Source of the DNA: Bradyrhizobium sp. 149
GTDB taxonomy: Bacteria; Pseudomonadota; Alphaproteobacteria; Rhizobiales; Xanthobacteraceae
Reading direction: 5' to 3'
Assembly: GCF_023073915.1 (NCBI RefSeq)
Contig: NZ_JADPKK010000023.1
Span: forward strand, 248,001-312,000
DNA: 64,000 nt
The notes below the pieces were generated by a model, which saw only the letters and a list, made by a program, of their open reading frames with translations, was not told where the DNA came from and ran no database searches. Shown piece after piece: positions 43,949-52,401 of this stretch. The first letter of the stretch is position 1; each line of letters starts with the position of its first letter. The translations under genes were made by a program, and so were the position numbers.

Positions 43949-44524
43949 TCATCTGCAATGCCCTGCACGCTTCGTCCCCGTTTCCGTCGCAAAGCCATAG
44001 ATCAGCGCCAGGCGGTCCAGGCATTCACGAAAACGCCGGGCAAAATAGTCGTTCCAGCGCTGCGTTCGGACGGCGCGACGCTGGCCGATCTCGTCCATGG
44101 TCAGGCCCAGCACCAACACGTCGTGCACCAGGGCGGCGCCGTCGGTGCCGAGTTCGCGTTCGACCCGGTTCAGCCGCAGCACCGCCTGGCGCTGGCTCTC
44201 GGTGACCGGCTCGCGCGTGCGCGCGCCATCGACATATTCGCGAGTCGGATCCATCGCCTGAGGGCCTCGCTCGGCCCTCTCCCAATCGTTCTGGAAGGCG
44301 CGCCCGCCGCGATATTGCGCCTCGTCGATCTGATGGTGCGCGTGCAGTCGGCCGAGCGGATCGCTGCGGATCGAACGCACAGCCATGATCTTCTCTCCGG
44401 GGTCGAGCGCCAGCGGGTTGTCGACCTCGACTTCCGCCACTTCCGCATTGAACGGTATCTCGAGCGAGCGTCGGTCGTGGACATTCGCCAATTTGTAGGA
44501 CCTGCTGCGTCGGACACGTGCCAC
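43949..44524 (-). CDS. DUF6456 family putative regulator
   Basis: The 191-residue protein has a basic, disordered first half (AEVEVDNPLALDPGEKIMAV) and a DUF6456-like C-terminal helical part: RLNRVERELGTDGAALVHDV, MDEIGQRRAVRTQRWNDYFA and RFRECLDRLALIYG. The family is a predicted helix-turn-helix module found in prophage and host regulators of alphaproteobacteria. It is the first of a set with a GcrA-type gene and an S24 repressor, suggesting a regulatory island of phage origin. Direct function unknown. Confidence 0.7.
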   Translation of the reverse strand: MARVRRSRSYKLANVHDRRSLEIPFNAEVAEVEVDNPLALDPGEKIMAVRSIRSDPLGRLHAHHQIDEAQYRGGRAFQNDWERAERGPQAMDPTREYVDGARTREPVTESQRQAVLRLNRVERELGTDGAALVHDVLVLGLTMDEIGQRRAVRTQRWNDYFARRFRECLDRLALIYGFATETGTKRAGHCR

Positions 44525-44571
44525 TCGGATAACTCCTTGCGAAATTGAGGATTGAACGGGCGGTCGCCAAG

Positions 44572-45102
44572 TCAGGCGGCGAAGACCAGCCTCAGCACGA
44601 CGGGACTAGCGACGCGGGCGGCGGCCCCAGCTCCGGAGCGGCGCGTCAGGCGCACATGCGGCGCGCAATAGCTCGAGCCCGGCTCGCGCGGATGGCCGCA
44701 GAAGGTAATCTCCTCTCCTTCCTTGTCGCCGCCATACGGATAGTGACAGTCGTCGCGAGCGAGCCGGACCAACGGGATCAGGCGCGGCTGGACGCCGACG
44801 CAGCGCAATTTGACCGGCGCGGCAGGCTTCATCGCGGATTTCGGCGGCAGGTTCAGTAACGCGGGACGGTGCGGGAGGATAAGACAGGCTCCAGACGGCA
44901 ACACCGGCACGATCGACGGACTCGTCGTCCGCACCTGCACGATCAAGCCGAGCCGCTTGGCGCGGCCGGCCACGGCGTTGCGCGTGTAAGCCGTTCCAAA
45001 CCTTGCGTTAATCTGTCTTCCGATCTCCGCATGAGACATTCCCTTGAAAAAATAGTCGCGAAGCGCGTCGGAGTGCTCCGACGGCCAATGGCCCGGTTCC
45101 AT
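44572..45102 (-). CDS. GcrA-family cell-cycle regulator homologue
   Basis: The 176-residue protein starts at ATG 45102 (AGGA upstream). The N-terminal DNA-binding part reads LRDYFFKGMSHAEIGRQINA then TRNAVAGRAKRLGL, matching GcrA. The C-terminal ITFCGHPREPGSSYCAPHVRL matches the GcrA zinc-like end that contacts sigma-70. True GcrA stimulates transcription at CcrM-methylated promoters; this copy is a paralogue, since its N-terminus lacks the canonical MxWT opening. It is divergent from the S24 repressor gene, with operator-like site A overlapping its promoter. Confidence 0.82.
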   Translation of the reverse strand: MEPGHWPSEHSDALRDYFFKGMSHAEIGRQINARFGTAYTRNAVAGRAKRLGLIVQVRTTSPSIVPVLPSGACLILPHRPALLNLPPKSAMKPAAPVKLRCVGVQPRLIPLVRLARDDCHYPYGGDKEGEEITFCGHPREPGSSYCAPHVRLTRRSGAGAAARVASPVVLRLVFAA

Positions 45103-45154
45103 GCTGCTATCCTGTGATGCGCCTCCTCCGATCGCACGATCGCAAGGCGTCGTG

Positions 45155-45184
45155 TACATTCCGGTATTCCGAAGTCAGAGTCAA
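45155..45184 (-). promoter_or_regulatory. Promoter of the GcrA-type gene with operator-like site A
   Basis: Minus-strand -35 TTGACT at 45179-45184; the -10 is weak (45155-45161). The 15-bp site A at 45159-45173 reads TTCCG, five bases, CCGAA on plus, and lies between -35 and -10. It shares its half-site with sites B, C and D around the repressor gene. Confidence 0.55.
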
Positions 45185-45206
45185 GCGATAATTCTGATAT
45201 TCATAA

Positions 45207-45236
45207 TTGCATCAATTCCGAATTTCGGATTATAAG
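45207..45236 (+). promoter_or_regulatory. Promoter of the S24 repressor gene with operator-like site B
   Basis: -35 TTGCAT (45207-45212), 17-bp spacer, -10 TTATAA (45230-45235). Site B, TTCCG, five bases, CGGAT (45216-45230), fills the space between them, the classic position for autorepression. Confidence 0.6.
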
Positions 45237-45268
45237 AGGCGGAACGATGGACAATCGAGGGAATCACC

Positions 45269-45877
45269 ATGTTGGACGCTGCAATGATCGAGCGGGGCCT
45301 GGAAAAGACGGGCAAGAGCAAGGGCGGCCTGGCGGCCGCCATGGGCGTACGGCCCGGCGCGGTCTCGGAGATCCTGGGCGGCGAACGCCTGGTGAAGGCC
45401 TCGGAAATCATTCCGATCATGGAATATCTCGAGCTCAATCTCGCGCCGATCATGGGTCGCGTCGGCGCCGGTGCCGTGATCGAGCCGGATTATGAGCAAG
45501 TTCCCCCGGAAGGCCTTGGCGACATCGCGCTGCCCTTTCCGATCATGGAGGAGACCATCGCGTTCGAGATCGTGGGCGATTCGATGCTGCCCAAATACGA
45601 GAGCGGCGATGTGATCGTGGTCTACAAGGACCAGCGCCATCCACTGTCGAGCTTCTACGGCGAAGAGGCCGTGGTCCGACTCAAGACCGGCGAGCGCTAT
45701 CTGAAGACCATCGAGCGGGGCAAATCCCCCTCCGTCGTCAATCTCAGCAGCTTCAATGCCAAGCAGATCGTCGGCGTGAAACTGGAGTGGGTCGGCGAGA
45801 TCTGCCTGTCCATGCCCAAGGGCCAGCTGGAGCGGTTGCGCGCCAAGTCGGCACGCCCTCGCAAGAGGGGCAAGTAG
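45269..45877 (+). CDS. CI/LexA-like repressor with S24 peptidase domain
   Basis: The 202-residue protein has an N-terminal helix-turn-helix (SKGGLAAAMGVRPGAVSEIL) and a C-terminal S24 domain with the catalytic Ser in VGDSMLPKYESGD and Lys in VVRLKTGERYLK, so RecA-stimulated self-cleavage is possible. Ribosome binding GAGGG precedes the ATG. The gene has operator-like sites on both sides (B in its own promoter, C and D after its stop) and A in the divergent GcrA-type promoter, fitting an autoregulated switch. It resembles phage C2-type repressors, yet no intact prophage adjoins it. Confidence 0.85.
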   Translation: MLDAAMIERGLEKTGKSKGGLAAAMGVRPGAVSEILGGERLVKASEIIPIMEYLELNLAPIMGRVGAGAVIEPDYEQVPPEGLGDIALPFPIMEETIAFEIVGDSMLPKYESGDVIVVYKDQRHPLSSFYGEEAVVRLKTGERYLKTIERGKSPSVVNLSSFNAKQIVGVKLEWVGEICLSMPKGQLERLRAKSARPRKRGK

Positions 45878-45885
45878 GCGTTGAT

Positions 45886-45935
45886 TTCCGTTTTTTCGAA
45901 TGAGCCTTGACTTTATTCCGTTTTTCGGAAATACT
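45886..45935 (+). promoter_or_regulatory. Promoter of the 45974 gene with operator-like sites C and D
   Basis: -35 TTGACT (45907-45912), 17-bp spacer, -10 AATACT (45930-45935). Site D, TTCCG-TTTTT-CGGAA (45916-45930), is the best palindrome of the four and lies between the promoter boxes; site C, TTCCG-TTTTT-TCGAA (45886-45900), lies upstream. Confidence 0.6.
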
Positions 45936-45973
45936 TTGCCGTGCCCGGCCATAGGGCACGGCAGGGTCGTTTC

Positions 45974-46249
45974 ATGCAGTATTTCGTCGTGATGATCGAC
46001 TATGGGCGCCGGGGCCGCGAGGCGGTCGTCGACCCTGAAATCACCAGGCGCGAGGTCATTTCCCGCGTCGCGTCAGGTGAATATCAGAACATCTTGTTCA
46101 TCCAGGAAATCGTGGAGAATTCGGTCGAAGACGTGACCGAGGCGATCCTCGCTGAGGCTGCCCTGCCCCGGGTCCCGCCCGAAGATGTCGACCTCCAGGC
46201 TATCCGCCTCGATCACACCCGCGATCTGCGCAAGCACGAGCGGACGTGA
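45974..46249 (+). CDS. Small acidic hypothetical protein under repressor-type promoter
   Basis: The 91-residue protein from ATG 45974 has a strand-helix-strand look: MQYFVVMIDYGRRGREAVVD, TRREVISRVASGEYQNILFI and an acidic helix VEDVTEAILAEAALP. It is a recurrent rhizobial protein with no known function. Its promoter carries site D of the S24-repressor-like operator set, so it is a likely regulatory target. Confidence 0.7.
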   Translation: MQYFVVMIDYGRRGREAVVDPEITRREVISRVASGEYQNILFIQEIVENSVEDVTEAILAEAALPRVPPEDVDLQAIRLDHTRDLRKHERT

Positions 46250-46250
46250 C

Positions 46251-46269
46251 GCAGGCCCAAGCGGCCTGC
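46251..46269. terminator. Short hairpin between convergent genes
   Basis: A 7-bp perfect stem (46251-46257 with 46263-46269) with a 5-base loop lies between two convergent genes. There is no clear T-run, so termination strength is uncertain. Confidence 0.4.
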
Positions 46270-46288
46270 GCCACGGCCCGGTCGGAGA

Positions 46289-47263
46289 TCACACGGTGAG
46301 GACGGTCGACCCCGTGGTCTTGCGCGCGGCGAGATCGGCATGCGCCTTGGCGGCGTCCTTCAGTGGATAGGTCTGGTGCACCTCGATCTTGACCGCGCCA
46401 GACTTGACGACGTCGAACAGCTCGCCTGCCATCGCGACCAGGCTTTCACGCTTGGCGGCGTAGGTGAACAGCGTCGGCCGGGTGACGTAGAGCGAGCCCT
46501 TCTGCGCCAGCAAACCGAGATTGAGCGGCTCGACAGCGCCGGACGACGCACCGAACAGCGCGGCGACGCCGAGCGGCGCGAGGCAGTCGAGCGACTTCAG
46601 GAAGGTATCCTTGCCGACGGAGTCATAGACCACCGGCACCTTCTTGCCGCCGGTGATCTCGTCCACGCGTTTCACGAAATCCTCGCGGCTATAGATGATG
46701 ACATGGTCGCAACCATGCGCCTTGGCGAGCTTGGCCTTCTCGTCGCTGCTGACGGTGCCGATCACGGTGGCGCCGAGATGCTTGGCCCACTGGCTCAGGA
46801 TCAGGCCAACGCCGCCGGCGGCCGCATGCAGCAGGATGGTGTCGCCAGCCTTCACGCGGTAGGTCTGCCGGATCAGATATTGCGTGGTGAGCCCCTTCAG
46901 CATCATCGCCGCCGCGGTCTTGTCGTCGACACCGTCGGGCAGCTTCAGCAGTCGGTCGGCCGGGATCAGCCGCGCCTCGGAATAGGCCCCGAGCGGCGAG
47001 GCGCCATAGGCGACGCGATCGCCCGGCTTCAGATCGGTGACACCGGGCCCGACCTCCTCGACGACGCCAGCAGCTTCGCTACCAAGCCCGCTCGGCAGTT
47101 GCGCCGGGTAAAGGCCCGAACGGTTGTAGATGTCGACGAAGTTGAGACCGACCGCAGTGTGGCGGATGCGCGCCTCGCCCGGTCCGGGCTTGCCGACACT
47201 GACCTCCTCCCAGATCAGCACTTCCGGACCACCAGTCTTGTGAAAGCGAATGGCATGCGTCAT
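46289..47263 (-). CDS. qorA: NADPH:quinone oxidoreductase, zinc-independent MDR family
   Basis: The 324-residue enzyme starts at ATG 47263 with GGGAG nine bases upstream; extra in-frame sequence to 47383 is not family-like. Marks of the QOR family are VGLNFVDIYNRSGLYP, GSEAAGVVEEVGPGV, the nucleotide motif LLHAAAGGVGLILSQWAK and VVYDSVGKDTF. No catalytic zinc cysteines are present, as expected for QOR. It reduces quinones by one-electron or two-electron steps with NADPH. A single-gene unit. Confidence 0.88.
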   Translation of the reverse strand: MTHAIRFHKTGGPEVLIWEEVSVGKPGPGEARIRHTAVGLNFVDIYNRSGLYPAQLPSGLGSEAAGVVEEVGPGVTDLKPGDRVAYGASPLGAYSEARLIPADRLLKLPDGVDDKTAAAMMLKGLTTQYLIRQTYRVKAGDTILLHAAAGGVGLILSQWAKHLGATVIGTVSSDEKAKLAKAHGCDHVIIYSREDFVKRVDEITGGKKVPVVYDSVGKDTFLKSLDCLAPLGVAALFGASSGAVEPLNLGLLAQKGSLYVTRPTLFTYAAKRESLVAMAGELFDVVKSGAVKIEVHQTYPLKDAAKAHADLAARKTTGSTVLTV

Positions 47264-47487
47264 GGGCGTTGCTCCCTTATCGTTGAGGTAAGAATCCGAA
47301 TACCGGATCGGCCTTTTGAAATAGGTATTTGGTCCACCCGTCACAGTCCAGAGACGTAACAAGAATGTCACAGCGAACGACAAACCTTCGCCGTTCCGTC
47401 TCTGTTCGAAAGAGTTGATGTCGGCCTTGCGCCGACCGGCAGTAGCCTTCGCGCGGGTTTGGTGGTCGTCTGCGAAGGAGAGCCGAG

Positions 47488-47688
47488 ATGCCAGCTTATG
47501 TACAGCATCATCAGGGTATCGAGATCGCGCCTGTGATTTGCCCCGCTTGCATGGGGTTCCTTCCGATGTATGTGCGCGAGGTCGAACCGCATTGGAGTCT
47601 TGCCAAGATCGACTTCGTCTTTGAATGCGCCGATTGCGGCGCCGAGGTCAGACAGACTATCCGCAAGCCGGAGTTGCTGCGGCACTGA
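47488..47688 (+). CDS. Small zinc-ribbon-like protein
   Basis: The 66-residue protein starts at ATG 47488 behind AAGGAGAG. Two knuckles, ICPACMGFLP (CxxC) and FECADCGAEV (CxxC), flank a 27-residue strand region, so it is a zinc ribbon of about the same type as those at 21874 and 22729. It may bind RNA, DNA or a polymerase subunit. Function unknown. Confidence 0.7.
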   Translation: MPAYVQHHQGIEIAPVICPACMGFLPMYVREVEPHWSLAKIDFVFECADCGAEVRQTIRKPELLRH

Positions 47689-47836
47689 TCGCGCGGCCGG
47701 TGCCCACTCAATTATTTGCGTTGAGCGGAAAAAAGCGACCATTCGCGCGGGTCTGGCCTCTCCCAAACGAGGCTTGTTCTTTGCCGCGAACGCAGGCAGA
47801 ACAAGCCTCAATCAAGACCTTTGGGAGCGCCTTTTC

Positions 47837-48784
47837 GTGGCCGAACAGAAGCCCTCGACAGCGATCGAGGCAGTAGAGAGCGGCCTTGCTGCGCAAGGCT
47901 ATATCGCGAGCCGGCAGATCGCGACCGCCGTCTATTTGTCGCAACAGATCGAGAAGCCGATTCTGGTCGAGGGTCCCGCGGGCGTCGGCAAGACCGAACT
48001 CGCCAAGGCGATCGCCGCCTGGCGCGGCATGAAGATGATCCGCCTGCAATGCTATGAAGGCCTCGACGAGGCCAAGGCGCTCTATGAGTGGAAATACGCC
48101 AAGCAGCTTCTCTATACGCAGATCCTCAAGGACAAGCTCGGCGAAGTCCTCGGCGGCGCGCAGACACTGCACGCGGCACTTAATCAGCTCCACGACTTCG
48201 GCGACGTGTTCTTCTCCAAGGAATTTGTCGAGCCGCGGCCGCTGCTGCAGGCGCTGGAGCAGCCAGGCGGCTGCGTGCTCCTGATCGACGAGATCGACAA
48301 GTCGGATGCGGAATTCGAATCGCTACTGCTTGAGATCCTCTCCGACTTCCAGGTCACGATTCCCGAGCTCGGCACCGTCTCTGCGATCAAGCCGCCGACG
48401 GTGATCCTCACCTCCAACAGCGAGCGCGATCTTGGCGACGCCCTGAAGCGGCGCTGCCTGCATCTGCACATCGGCTTCCCCGAGCAGCGGCTTGAGGAGC
48501 GCATCGTCGAGAGCCGCGTCCCCAACATCTCGCAGACGCTACGGCGGCAGATGGTTGGCTTCATCCACGAAATCCGCTCGCTCGACCTCAAGAAACTGCC
48601 CTCGGTCAGCGAAACCATCGACTGGGCGCGCGTGCTGGTGCTCTTGCAGGCTTCCGAGCTCGATACCGACATAGTCAAGGACACGCTCAACGTGCTCCTG
48701 AAATACGAGGCCGACATCGAGGCGGCTCAGCCTCAGATTACGACCTTCATTGCCAAGGCAGCACGATCCAACGTCTTCGGTTGA
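47837..48784 (+). CDS. MoxR-family AAA+ ATPase
   Basis: The 315-residue protein starts at GTG 47837, set by GGGAG about eight bases upstream and by the family N-terminus. It carries Walker A GPAGVGKTELAKA, Walker B VLLIDEIDKSD, sensor-1 TSNSERDLGDALKRR and the C-terminal lid. MoxR ATPases act as chaperones with a VWA partner to insert metal cofactors or mature complexes. The VWA partner gene follows at once, starting 5 bp after this stop, so the pair is an operon. The client (CO dehydrogenase, methanol or other dehydrogenase in known cases) is not in the window. Confidence 0.88.
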   Translation: MAEQKPSTAIEAVESGLAAQGYIASRQIATAVYLSQQIEKPILVEGPAGVGKTELAKAIAAWRGMKMIRLQCYEGLDEAKALYEWKYAKQLLYTQILKDKLGEVLGGAQTLHAALNQLHDFGDVFFSKEFVEPRPLLQALEQPGGCVLLIDEIDKSDAEFESLLLEILSDFQVTIPELGTVSAIKPPTVILTSNSERDLGDALKRRCLHLHIGFPEQRLEERIVESRVPNISQTLRRQMVGFIHEIRSLDLKKLPSVSETIDWARVLVLLQASELDTDIVKDTLNVLLKYEADIEAAQPQITTFIAKAARSNVFG

Positions 48785-48789
48785 CGCCG

Positions 48790-50166
48790 ATGCGCGAGAA
48801 TATTCATCGTTTCTTCCGGGCGGCGCGGGGCGCCGGCGTCCATGTCTCGCCTGCCGAAAGCATCGATGCGATGCGTGCGGTCGCACAGGTCGGCGTTTCC
48901 GACCGGACTATCCTGCGCGATGCGCTCCTTCTGACGCTCGCCAAGTCGCAGGACGAGAAGCTCGCGCTCGGTGACTGTTTTGATCTGTTCTTCAGCCAGC
49001 CGGAGCCGCGGCAGGATCAGCCCGAGGCCGAGGGCGAGGACGCTTCACAGAACGCGGACCAATCTCCGTCGTCCGGTGCGGCCAGCGATGCGAGCGCCGG
49101 TTCGCCTCCCGCAGAATTGGGCGCGCTCGCGCAGATGCTGCTGTCGCAGGATCGCAGCGCGGTCGCCGCCGCGATCGCCAGCGCTTCCGGGGCCGCCTCC
49201 CTGTCCGACATCCGCTACTCCACCCAGCGCGGCATCTTCTCCAGCCGCATCCTCGACGCCATGGGGCTCCAGCGGCTGCGCGACGACCTCGACGAGCTGA
49301 GCGCGACCAACCCGGCACTGGCCGAGCGGCTTCGCGCCGCGCTCGACGCCTTGCGCGAAGCCGTGCGCGACACCGTTGCGCAGGGACTTGCGCTCTACGC
49401 CCGCGAGGAGGCAGAAAACCTCCGCAACGAGATCCTGCGCAACGCGCCACTTGCCCGCATTGAGCGGCGCCACGTTGCGGAGATGCGCGCTCTCATCCGC
49501 CAGATTGCGCGGCGCCTGCGCGAGCGCTATTCGAAACCACGCAAGCGCCAGCGCCGCGGTCATCTCGACGTTCGCCGCACGCTGCGCCGCAACGCCGCCT
49601 GGGGTGGCATCCCCTTCCTCACGGCATGGAAGCGCAAGCATCGCGACCGGCCGAAGATCGTTGCGATTTGCGACGTCTCGGGCTCGGTCGCGCAGGTCTC
49701 GGATTTCTTCCTGCTCCTGATCCACTCGCTGCACGAGGTGGTCGACGACGTCCATTCCTTCGCCTTCTCCTCACATCTGATCGAAGTCAGCGACATCCTG
49801 GAATCGAAATCGCCGGAAGAGGCGATGGCCGAGATCATGTCCAAGGTCGGCTTCGGCTCCTCCGACTACGGCTCGTCGCTGGTCGATTTCGAGAAGGAGT
49901 TTATGAGCACGTTGACACCGCAGACCACGGTGATCGTGCTCGGCGATGCCCGCAGCAACAATCTCGATCCGCGCGCCGACATCCTGCGCCGCATCTCGGA
50001 GCGCTCGAAACGGCTGGTGTGGCTCAATCCCGAAGGACGTCTCGCCTGGGGCTTTGGCGATTCCGAGATGCCGCGCTATGCGACTTTCTGCAGCGTTGTG
50101 CGCCAGTGCGCCACCGCGCAGCAGCTCGAGCGCGCGGTGTCCGATATCGTGGCGACTTATCAGTAG
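48790..50166 (+). CDS. VWA-domain CoxE-like protein
   Basis: The protein has 458 residues. The N-terminal part is helical and charged (RENIHRFFRAARGAGVHVS), with a low-complexity Gln/Glu/Ser linker near residues 75-110; the C-terminal VWA domain has the MIDAS signature DVSGSVAQ (DxSxS) and a later GDARSNN. CoxE-like VWA proteins cooperate with the MoxR ATPase immediately upstream. A TTG at 48781 is a possible earlier start, but ATG 48790 is taken. The role is as above: metallocofactor insertion or complex assembly, with unknown client. Confidence 0.87.
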   Translation: MRENIHRFFRAARGAGVHVSPAESIDAMRAVAQVGVSDRTILRDALLLTLAKSQDEKLALGDCFDLFFSQPEPRQDQPEAEGEDASQNADQSPSSGAASDASAGSPPAELGALAQMLLSQDRSAVAAAIASASGAASLSDIRYSTQRGIFSSRILDAMGLQRLRDDLDELSATNPALAERLRAALDALREAVRDTVAQGLALYAREEAENLRNEILRNAPLARIERRHVAEMRALIRQIARRLRERYSKPRKRQRRGHLDVRRTLRRNAAWGGIPFLTAWKRKHRDRPKIVAICDVSGSVAQVSDFFLLLIHSLHEVVDDVHSFAFSSHLIEVSDILESKSPEEAMAEIMSKVGFGSSDYGSSLVDFEKEFMSTLTPQTTVIVLGDARSNNLDPRADILRRISERSKRLVWLNPEGRLAWGFGDSEMPRYATFCSVVRQCATAQQLERAVSDIVATYQ

Positions 50167-50186
50167 GCCTTACGCCGCAGCCGACG

Positions 50187-50369
50187 TCAGTTTCGCGCCA
50201 GCTCTCTGTGAGCCACATTGCACTCCCGGAAATGATAGGCGATCTCGTCGAGCGCGCGCTGTTCCCATTCCTGGGCTTGCGCAAGCCAGAAAACCCGGCG
50301 CTCGAAATCGAGCGCGGCGCGTTCTCGGCACAGGGATTCCTGACTGCGAATTTCGACCAGCCTGTTCAT
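50187..50369 (-). CDS. Small helical hypothetical protein
   Basis: The 60-residue protein starts at ATG 50369 with AGGAG about nine bases upstream. The sequence MNRLVEIRSQESLCRERAAL followed by LAQAQEWEQRALDEIAYHF forms two amphipathic helices. It is a recurrent rhizobial small protein, function unknown. It converges on the VWA gene. Confidence 0.65.
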   Translation of the reverse strand: MNRLVEIRSQESLCRERAALDFERRVFWLAQAQEWEQRALDEIAYHFRECNVAHRELARN

Positions 50370-50722
50370 GCACTCACACTCCTGCCATGTGAAGCCATTC
50401 CCCGCTAATCAGCGTAACAGACTCTCGAACCCCTCGTCTCATGATTTCTGTGCATATCGCGCCGCAGAATGGGACAGCAACGCTTGCCGTGCAGCGCGGT
50501 AACTCGCGGACCGACATCAAGTGCACATCATCAATATGTGATCGAGGTCTGGGACGATATTCGTCGTCTTGCGGCCTTAATTCTGCGGCGCAACGACATG
50601 CGGCAATTTGTGAAGAGAAGTTCTAAACACTTCACCGAATTCCCGACTCATTGTCGTCGCACGGTCTTCATGCAGCGCCGCTAACAGAGGCGCACGAACG
50701 ATACTATGGCGCTTGAGGCAAC
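50370..50722. other. 350-bp stretch without a supported gene
   Basis: Short plus-strand frames here lack ribosome binding sites and family resemblance. No terminator, repeat copy or RNA gene was recognised. Confidence 0.45.
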
Positions 50723-50944
50723 ATGAGCAGCGACATCGACTTCGATCTTTCGCCGGACCAATGGGAGGTTCTGAAAGCGCTCCGCAATCCCGCATCGTAT
50801 GGTCGCCTCACGAAGGCCTACGTCGTCGAAGACCTCGTCAAGCTCGGCCTTGTCGCGATCAGGGACAGCGTTCCCGAGATGACGTTGACAGGACGCAAGG
50901 TGCTGGTGCGAGGATCATGCCACCTGCTGGATCTGGCAGCCTAG
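50723..50944 (+). CDS. Small winged-helix-like hypothetical protein
   Basis: The 73-residue protein contains LSPDQWEVLKALRNPASYGR, a helix LTKAYVVEDLVKLGLVAIRD, and a strand MTLTGRKVLVRG, a layout like a minimal winged-helix domain. It could bind DNA. It is a rhizobial hypothetical with no known role, standing alone and convergent on the purine permease. Confidence 0.6.
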   Translation: MSSDIDFDLSPDQWEVLKALRNPASYGRLTKAYVVEDLVKLGLVAIRDSVPEMTLTGRKVLVRGSCHLLDLAA

Positions 50945-50967
50945 GTCTTCCGCGACATCCGGACATC

Positions 50968-52401
50968 TCAAAAGATCTGTGAGATCACGACCGCATAGGC
51001 GATGAACACCAAGCCGAGACCCCAGACCATCGCAGGAATCCGCGCTCGCCGGCCTACCGCAACCTCCAGCGCGATATAGCTCAGCGTCCCCAGCGCCATT
51101 CCGTTGATGAGATTGTTGGTCAGCACGGTGACCAGCAGCGTAAGCACGATGGGCACGGCGTTGACGAGATCGGTCATGTCAATGCGGGCGAGGCCCTGCA
51201 TCATCAGCACGCCGACGAGCACCAGCGCGGGTGCGGTTGCTTGCGGTGGAATGATGACGAAGACGGGCCAGAAGAACAAGGCAAGGCAGAAGAACGCAGC
51301 TACCGTCAGCGATGTCAGGCCGGTGCGTCCTCCGGCCTGCACGCCAGTGATCGACTCGATATAGGCGGTCACCACCGACGTGCCGAGCAGCGGGCCGAGG
51401 ATGGACGCGGTCGCATCGGTGGCGAAGGCGGCGGTGGCGTTCGGGATCGAGCCGTCGGGGCGGCGCAGATTGGCGGCACCGGTCACGCCGATCAGGGTTC
51501 CCAGAGTCGAGAAGAATTCGGCGCACAGGAAGTAGAACAGCAGCGGCAGCGCCACGACGAAGTGACTGACGAGGTAACCGACGTCGAGTGCCATGAAGGT
51601 GCTGGTGGGCCAGCGCGGCCATGAAACGATCGCCGACGGCACCGCGGTCACCATCTTGCCGTTTGCACCGGGAACGAAGAAGCCGATCAGGGTCAGCACG
51701 GCAATCGAGAGGATGAGTCCGCCGGGAATACGTCGCGCTACCAGCACCGGCGTGAGCAGCAGACCTGCGAGGGTCAACAGCACCGGCGGACTGCGCAGCG
51801 ATCCCATGGCGATATAGGTCGATGGGTTCTGCACCACAAAGCCCGCACCGCGCAACGCAATGAACACGATCAGGGTGCCGACCGCAGCCTGGATGCCGAT
51901 CTTCAACGCTTCGGGAACGTCCCGTGCGACACGCTCGCGCAGCTTCGACAGGCTGAGGATCAGGAACAGCACGCCCGTAAAGGCGACCATGGCGAGCGCG
52001 CCTTGCCAGGGCATGCCCATCTGCTTGACGATCACATAGGTGAAGATGACGTTGGAGCCCATCGCGGGCGCAACGGCGAGCGGCAGATTGGCCCAAAGCC
52101 CCATCATCACCGAACCGAAGATCGCCGCGAGCGCCGTCGCGCTGACCAGATCGGCGCGATCCATTCCGGCATTGGACATGATCGCCGGGTTCACTGCGAT
52201 GATATAGGCCATCGCTGCGAACGTGGTCGCACCGGCCATCACCTCGCGTCCAATGGTGGTGCCGCGCTCGGAGAGACCGAAGAGGCGGTCGATCGGCCCT
52301 TGCGGGCCCGACGGCCCGACGGATCTTGGTGCCGTGTCTGGGGAAACCGTTTCCGGCAGCGTCATCTCGTTCATCGCCGTCTTCCCCATTCCCGCGCTCA
52401 C
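50968..52401 (-). CDS. NCS2/AzgA-type adenine-guanine permease
   Basis: The 477-residue protein begins at a GTG overlapping the deaminase stop (GTGA, 52398-52401); internal ATGs at 52389 or 52374 are alternatives. It has about 13 membrane segments, with the AzgA-family marks TTFAAMAYIIAVNPAIMSNAG, PLAVAPAMGSNVIFTYVI (interrupted only for length), a helix-8 LLFYFLCAEFFSTLGTLIGV and GTSVVTAYIESITGV. It imports adenine, guanine or hypoxanthine by proton symport. The coupling to an adenine deaminase makes adenine the likeliest substrate. Confidence 0.87.
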   Translation of the reverse strand: MSAGMGKTAMNEMTLPETVSPDTAPRSVGPSGPQGPIDRLFGLSERGTTIGREVMAGATTFAAMAYIIAVNPAIMSNAGMDRADLVSATALAAIFGSVMMGLWANLPLAVAPAMGSNVIFTYVIVKQMGMPWQGALAMVAFTGVLFLILSLSKLRERVARDVPEALKIGIQAAVGTLIVFIALRGAGFVVQNPSTYIAMGSLRSPPVLLTLAGLLLTPVLVARRIPGGLILSIAVLTLIGFFVPGANGKMVTAVPSAIVSWPRWPTSTFMALDVGYLVSHFVVALPLLFYFLCAEFFSTLGTLIGVTGAANLRRPDGSIPNATAAFATDATASILGPLLGTSVVTAYIESITGVQAGGRTGLTSLTVAAFFCLALFFWPVFVIIPPQATAPALVLVGVLMMQGLARIDMTDLVNAVPIVLTLLVTVLTNNLINGMALGTLSYIALEVAVGRRARIPAMVWGLGLVFIAYAVVISQIF

